Shown: piece after piece, positions 61,067 through 64,000 of the stretch | Position numbering within the stretch: position 1 is the stretch's first letter | Layout of the letters: each line of letters begins with the position of its first letter | Source of the DNA: Stutzerimonas stutzeri | Lineage (GTDB): Bacteria; Pseudomonadota; Gammaproteobacteria; Pseudomonadales; Pseudomonadaceae | Assembly (NCBI RefSeq): GCF_002890915.1 | Contig: NZ_POUT01000003.1 | Span: forward strand, 1-64,000 | DNA length: 64,000 nucleotides | Direction of reading: 5' to 3' | Made by a program: the position numbers and the translations under genes | The notes under the pieces: generated by a model | The model's input: only the letters and a program-made list of their open reading frames with translations | Database searches by the model: none | What the model was told of the DNA's origin: nothing

Positions 61067-61490
61067 ATTCCACCTCGACAGAGAGCGCAGCGCGCCATGC
61101 CGGGAAGTCTCCCGACGGCATGCCACTAGGGCCGTACCCACTGGTTGGCATGAGTGGGGCGACCCGGTTGGTTGGAGTTATGGCGTCGATCCTAGCAGCG
61201 CTTTTTGGCTAGATAAAATATCTTGAAAATTGCTATTTGATATTTTTTGAATATCGAGTTGTTCGTGACTCTGTGTGCAATGACAGATGGCAACAGTGGT
61301 TATTAGCGGCTGGAACGAGGTGGCATCGTAGGGTTGAAGCGTGCGAGCAAAAGAATACTTAGATATTTTTTAAGTTTTGATTTGATATTTTTAATATATT
61401 TCATATCTCTTTTTCTTGCCGCTAGCATCATCTGGCTGGTCCGCTTCCCCTGCGGGCGAGCCTTCCACGATACCGAGCGGAACTAAAACC
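61067..61490. other. AT-rich divergent control region with GATATTTTT repeats
   Basis: No gene is visible. The stretch 61200-61415 is far more AT-rich than its surroundings. It holds AGATAAAATATCT (61210-61222), GATATTTTTTGAATATC (61239-61255), AGATATTTTTT (61361-61371) and GATATTTTT...CATATC (61384-61407). These dyads and A/T tracts between the divergent hydrolase and lyase genes resemble a site silenced by H-NS-like proteins (MvaT/MvaU in pseudomonads) or an array of repressor sites. Confidence 0.6.
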
Positions 61491-63089
61491 ATGAGAACAA
61501 GAAAGACCCTGCTTCATCTGGCTGTCGTCTATGCGCTGTTCGCTTCCTCCAGCGTGCTGGCGGCCAATACTGCCGAACTTCCCTGTAGCACCACGGCCGA
61601 ATGCGCCGCGCAGGCGCGCAAGATCGGCGCGACAGTGGACAAGTCGGCGCTCAAGGGCGGCGCCCACGAAAGCCAGTTCTCCTGGTTGAACCGCATCAAC
61701 AAGGCCTCGATCGTCATGCTGACCGAGGAGGGCATCGTCTCCACTGCGCAGGGGCGGCGTATCGCCGGTGGCGTGCAGCATGTAATCGATCAGGCAGCCC
61801 AGCCGGGCGGCAAGAGCCCCAGCGATGTGCTGCAGGTCGAGCAGATCATGATCGACAAGATCGGTCCGGAGGCCTCGCTGATCCATTCCGGACGTAGCCG
61901 CCAGGACATGTACGCCACCTATCGCCTGGCCGTACTGCGTGCCCAGGTGCTGGACTACAGCGATGCGCTCAACGCTGCGCGCGCGCGTCTGTTGAGGATC
62001 GCCGGAGACAACGTCGATACCCTGGTGCCGGCCTATACCAACGGCGTGCAGGCCATGCCGATCAGCTACGCGCATTACCTGCTGGCCTTCGAGGCGGCCT
62101 TCGAGCGCGATGCCCAGCGCATCCGCGAACTCTATGCGCGCCTGAACCTGAGCCCGATGGGGACGGCGGTGCTGGCCAACTCCGGCTGGCCGCTCAATCG
62201 CGAGCGCCTGGCCACGCTGCTGGGCTTCGATGGTGTACGGGTGAACTCGCTGGACTCCAGCCAGGTGTCGACCTTCGACATCCCGCTGGAGGCGGCGGGT
62301 ATTGCCTCGTCGTCGGCGATCCGCGTCGGCGCGCTGATCGGCGATATCCACACCCAGTACCATCAGACGCGTCCCTGGCTGCTGCTCGAGGAGGGCTCGA
62401 CCTATACCAGCAGCGCCATGCCGCAGAAGCGCAACCCCGGCCTGCTGATGCGTACCCGCGAAGCGGCCTCCGACGTGGTTGGTCTGGCCGGCGCCACTAC
62501 CATCCGGGCGCACAACGTCACCACCGGCATGACCGACTACAAGGCAGCCTTCGACGACCTGGGGCTGTTCAAATCTGCCACCGATATGTTCGAGCGCCTG
62601 GACCTGGTGCTCGACGCCCTGGTGATCAATCCCGAGCGGGCGCAGGAAGAGCTGGATGCCGACTGGACGACCTCGATGGAACTGGCTGACACTCTGGAGC
62701 GCGAGTACAGGGTACCGTTCCGCATCGGCCACAGCTTCGCCTCGCTGATCGTCGGCCAAGCCCGCGAGCAGGGATTGCTGCCGAAGAATTTCCCCTACGC
62801 CGATGCGCAGAAGCTCTATACCAAGGCCGCACAGAAGTACCACTGGAAGGATCAGCGCCTGCCGCTGAGCGAGAATGCCTTCCGCGCCACGCTGTCACCG
62901 CGCACCATGGTACAGACCCGCAAGGGCACCGGCGGCCCGCAACCGGCGGAGGTCAAGCGCATGCTGGCCGAGGCGGGCAAACGCCTGAAGGCAGACGAGA
63001 GCTGGATGAGCGAGCGCCGCCAGCATCTGGTCCAGGCAGATGCTGCGCTGGATAAGGCTTTTGCCAGACTCCAGCCAGCTTCCCGCTGA
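61491..63089 (+). CDS. exported argininosuccinate-lyase/fumarase-superfamily protein
   Basis: 532 residues. Unlike cytoplasmic ArgH (about 460), it has a clear signal peptide (MRTRKTLLHLAVVYALFASSSVLAA, cleavage near 24-25). Superfamily marks are IHSGRSRQDMY (about 131-141, as in ASL HTGRSRND) and the catalytic-Ser loop SSAMPQKRNP (307-316). The region that carries the ASL general-acid His (YTHLQ-AQP) reads YTNGVQAMP, with Asn in place of His. It may cleave an N-succinyl-type compound in the periplasm, or be altered in chemistry. The start at 61491 begins the signal peptide; the longer frame is rejected. Followed at 32 bases by a hydrolase-like gene. Confidence 0.8.
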   Translation: MRTRKTLLHLAVVYALFASSSVLAANTAELPCSTTAECAAQARKIGATVDKSALKGGAHESQFSWLNRINKASIVMLTEEGIVSTAQGRRIAGGVQHVIDQAAQPGGKSPSDVLQVEQIMIDKIGPEASLIHSGRSRQDMYATYRLAVLRAQVLDYSDALNAARARLLRIAGDNVDTLVPAYTNGVQAMPISYAHYLLAFEAAFERDAQRIRELYARLNLSPMGTAVLANSGWPLNRERLATLLGFDGVRVNSLDSSQVSTFDIPLEAAGIASSSAIRVGALIGDIHTQYHQTRPWLLLEEGSTYTSSAMPQKRNPGLLMRTREAASDVVGLAGATTIRAHNVTTGMTDYKAAFDDLGLFKSATDMFERLDLVLDALVINPERAQEELDADWTTSMELADTLEREYRVPFRIGHSFASLIVGQAREQGLLPKNFPYADAQKLYTKAAQKYHWKDQRLPLSENAFRATLSPRTMVQTRKGTGGPQPAEVKRMLAEAGKRLKADESWMSERRQHLVQADAALDKAFARLQPASR

Positions 63090-63121
63090 CTCCGGACGGC
63101 GAACTCGTCGGAGCGTGAAAG

Positions 63122-63799
63122 ATGGCTATCCCGCGCCGATCCCTCCTGCTGCTCTGCTCGGTCGTGCTGGCAGGCGTGGCATTCAGCGACACCGCGGCGC
63201 GACGCTCCGACTCCGTCTGCTCCGCCGACGGAGCGGTGCAACTGCTGCGGCTCGACGAGGCCAACGGTAGCTTCGCCATTGCGGTGGCGGCCAACGCCGA
63301 CCTGTACAACCTGCCGCAGGGGATACGGCGTGTCGTCGTGCGTATCGAGGTCGATTCGAGCGCTAGCGAGACGCTCCTGGATATACGCGATGGCACCTTG
63401 GTGCTCGTGCCACGGTTCAGCGTCGCCGCTGGTCGCAGCGTACCCACGGACCGGCCTGCCTGGCATAGCGAGCAGGCCTGGGCCGAGGGTGAGCCCTCCA
63501 GCGAGGGACGGGTCGGGCTCTCTGCTCTCACGATCCTCGATGCGTTGGTCAACTACCTCAAGCGCAGTAGCCATTTCCCAGGGTTGCAGGAGGTGGTGTT
63601 CGTTGGTCGCGGCACGACGGCCGGGCTGGTCGAACGGCATGGCATGCGTCCGCAAGCAGCCCCTTCTTTCCGCATTCGACACGTGGGCGCTCGGCAGAGG
63701 TTAGCCCAGTACGCTGCGCAGGCGCTGCCTGTCCACTTTACCGTGCCAGTGGGCGATGGCCACACAGGCCACGCAGTTGCCCAGCACGTTGGTCAATGA
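63122..63799 (+). CDS. truncated, probably inactive paralogue of the exported hydrolase
   Basis: 225 codons with a signal peptide (MAIPRRSLLLLCSVVLAGVAFS). It aligns with the hydrolase at 60011-61066: QLLRLDEANGSFAIAVAANADL versus QILRLG-TSPYNFLVFANADL; GTLVLVPRF versus DTLLLAPNF; GLSALTILDALVNYLKRSSHFPGLQEVVFVG versus IAAFSVLDDLLSYLANRRRFPAMREIVLIG. The nucleophile elbow GHSAGG is replaced by GRGTTAG, so Ser is lost. Similarity stops near codon 190 and the last 33 codons run over the convergent symporter gene, so the C-terminal third is missing. It is likely decaying, though GGAG-type translation signals remain. Confidence 0.6.
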   Translation: MAIPRRSLLLLCSVVLAGVAFSDTAARRSDSVCSADGAVQLLRLDEANGSFAIAVAANADLYNLPQGIRRVVVRIEVDSSASETLLDIRDGTLVLVPRFSVAAGRSVPTDRPAWHSEQAWAEGEPSSEGRVGLSALTILDALVNYLKRSSHFPGLQEVVFVGRGTTAGLVERHGMRPQAAPSFRIRHVGARQRLAQYAAQALPVHFTVPVGDGHTGHAVAQHVGQ

Positions 63800-64000
63800 G
63801 CGGCATTTCATCAGGCGCTCCACCCCGACCAGTATGCCGATGCTTTCCAGTGGCACGATGTTGAGCACGCTGAGCGTGGCCGTGAGCGTTACGAAGGCGG
63901 AGCCGGCCACGCTGGTCGAACCCAGCGAGGTCAGCAGGCTGACCAGCAGGATGGTGCCCAGTTGCAGGGCATCGAGGTCCGCGTGGCTCAGCTGCGCGAG
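63701..64000 (-). CDS. dicarboxylate/glutamate:cation (SDF) symporter, partial
   Basis: Only the last 99 codons are in the window; the gene continues past 64000. The translation includes LLTSLGSTSVAGSAFVTLTATLS (transmembrane hairpin), ILVGVERLMKCRSLTNVLGNCVACVAIAHWHG and a stop at 63701, which match the C-terminus of GltP/DctA-type secondary transporters. The conserved Asp-x-Asp/Arg region of helix 8 is shifted to VERLMKCRSLTN, so substrate is uncertain. The stop lies inside the tail of the hydrolase-like frame. Confidence 0.85.
   Translation of the reverse strand, partial: LAQLSHADLDALQLGTILLVSLLTSLGSTSVAGSAFVTLTATLSVLNIVPLESIGILVGVERLMKCRSLTNVLGNCVACVAIAHWHGKVDRQRLRSVLG

Noticed and set aside
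61200..61410. GATATTTTT repeats as a CRISPR array
   Set aside because: Units are short, unevenly spaced and differ in sequence; there are no regular spacers and no cas genes.

Overview
The window is GC-rich, tightly packed bacterial chromosome. The MksBEF condensin genes, the carbonic anhydrase / elongator tRNA-Met / HigA block, OprD porins, the liu leucine operon and Crc-type leader motifs point to Pseudomonadaceae (Pseudomonas or Stutzerimonas). The left third (letAB, mksFEB, holD-rimI, can, tRNA-Met, higA) resembles, from memory, the PA4673-PA4691 neighbourhood of P. aeruginosa with some insertions. The species is not determined.

Layout. (1) 1-3.9 kb: a lipid-transport operon, LetA split into two genes plus a six-MCE LetB. 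(2) 3.9-8.8 kb: mksFEB, reading the other way. (3) 9.1-11.5 kb: two carboxynorspermidine-pathway polyamine genes. (4) 11.8-14.6 kb: leuA, a holD-like gene and rimI. (5) 14.6-19.2 kb: an acidic protein of unknown role, otsBA (trehalose), carbonic anhydrase and an EamA exporter. (6) 19.3-21.5 kb: tRNA-Met and higA, then an AT-richer islet holding a truncated higB and a RelA/SpoT synthetase gene with an in-frame TAA. (7) 21.5-32.5 kb: a catabolic island with an OprD porin, a YdiF-type CoA-transferase, a tannase-family hydrolase, DoxX, a sigma-54 activator and a DctPQM TRAP transporter. Three promoters here carry 18-bp TGTCC-N8-GGACA dyads that look like the activator's sites. (8) 32.6-45.3 kb: the complete route from isovaleryl-CoA to acetyl-CoA (liuA-B-C-D-E, 3-oxoacid CoA-transferase, thiolase, liuR), with a divergent acyl-CoA synthetase and an AhpD-like protein. 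(9) 45.4-51.8 kb: a second OprD porin and a LivGF-K-HM ABC importer. The same dyad precedes liuA and livG, so both are probably under LiuR. (10) 51.9-63.8 kb: a two-partner secretion locus with an HMW1C-type glycosyltransferase, an exoprotein, and a TpsB transporter fused in frame to a complete general porin. An alpha/beta hydrolase, an exported argininosuccinate-lyase-like protein and a degenerate hydrolase paralogue lie next to it. (11) The window ends inside a dicarboxylate/glutamate:cation symporter.

Regulation ties regions 7-10 together. At least eight genes for uptake, breakdown or secretion have an AAnAAnAA tract just upstream of their start codon, the motif bound by Hfq/Crc in pseudomonads. 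Nutrient scavenging across half the window is therefore probably under shared catabolite repression, with sigma-54 and LiuR control on top. The strongest candidates for new biology are the TpsB-porin fusion with its glycosyltransferase, and the sigma-54/TGTCC-N8-GGACA regulon.
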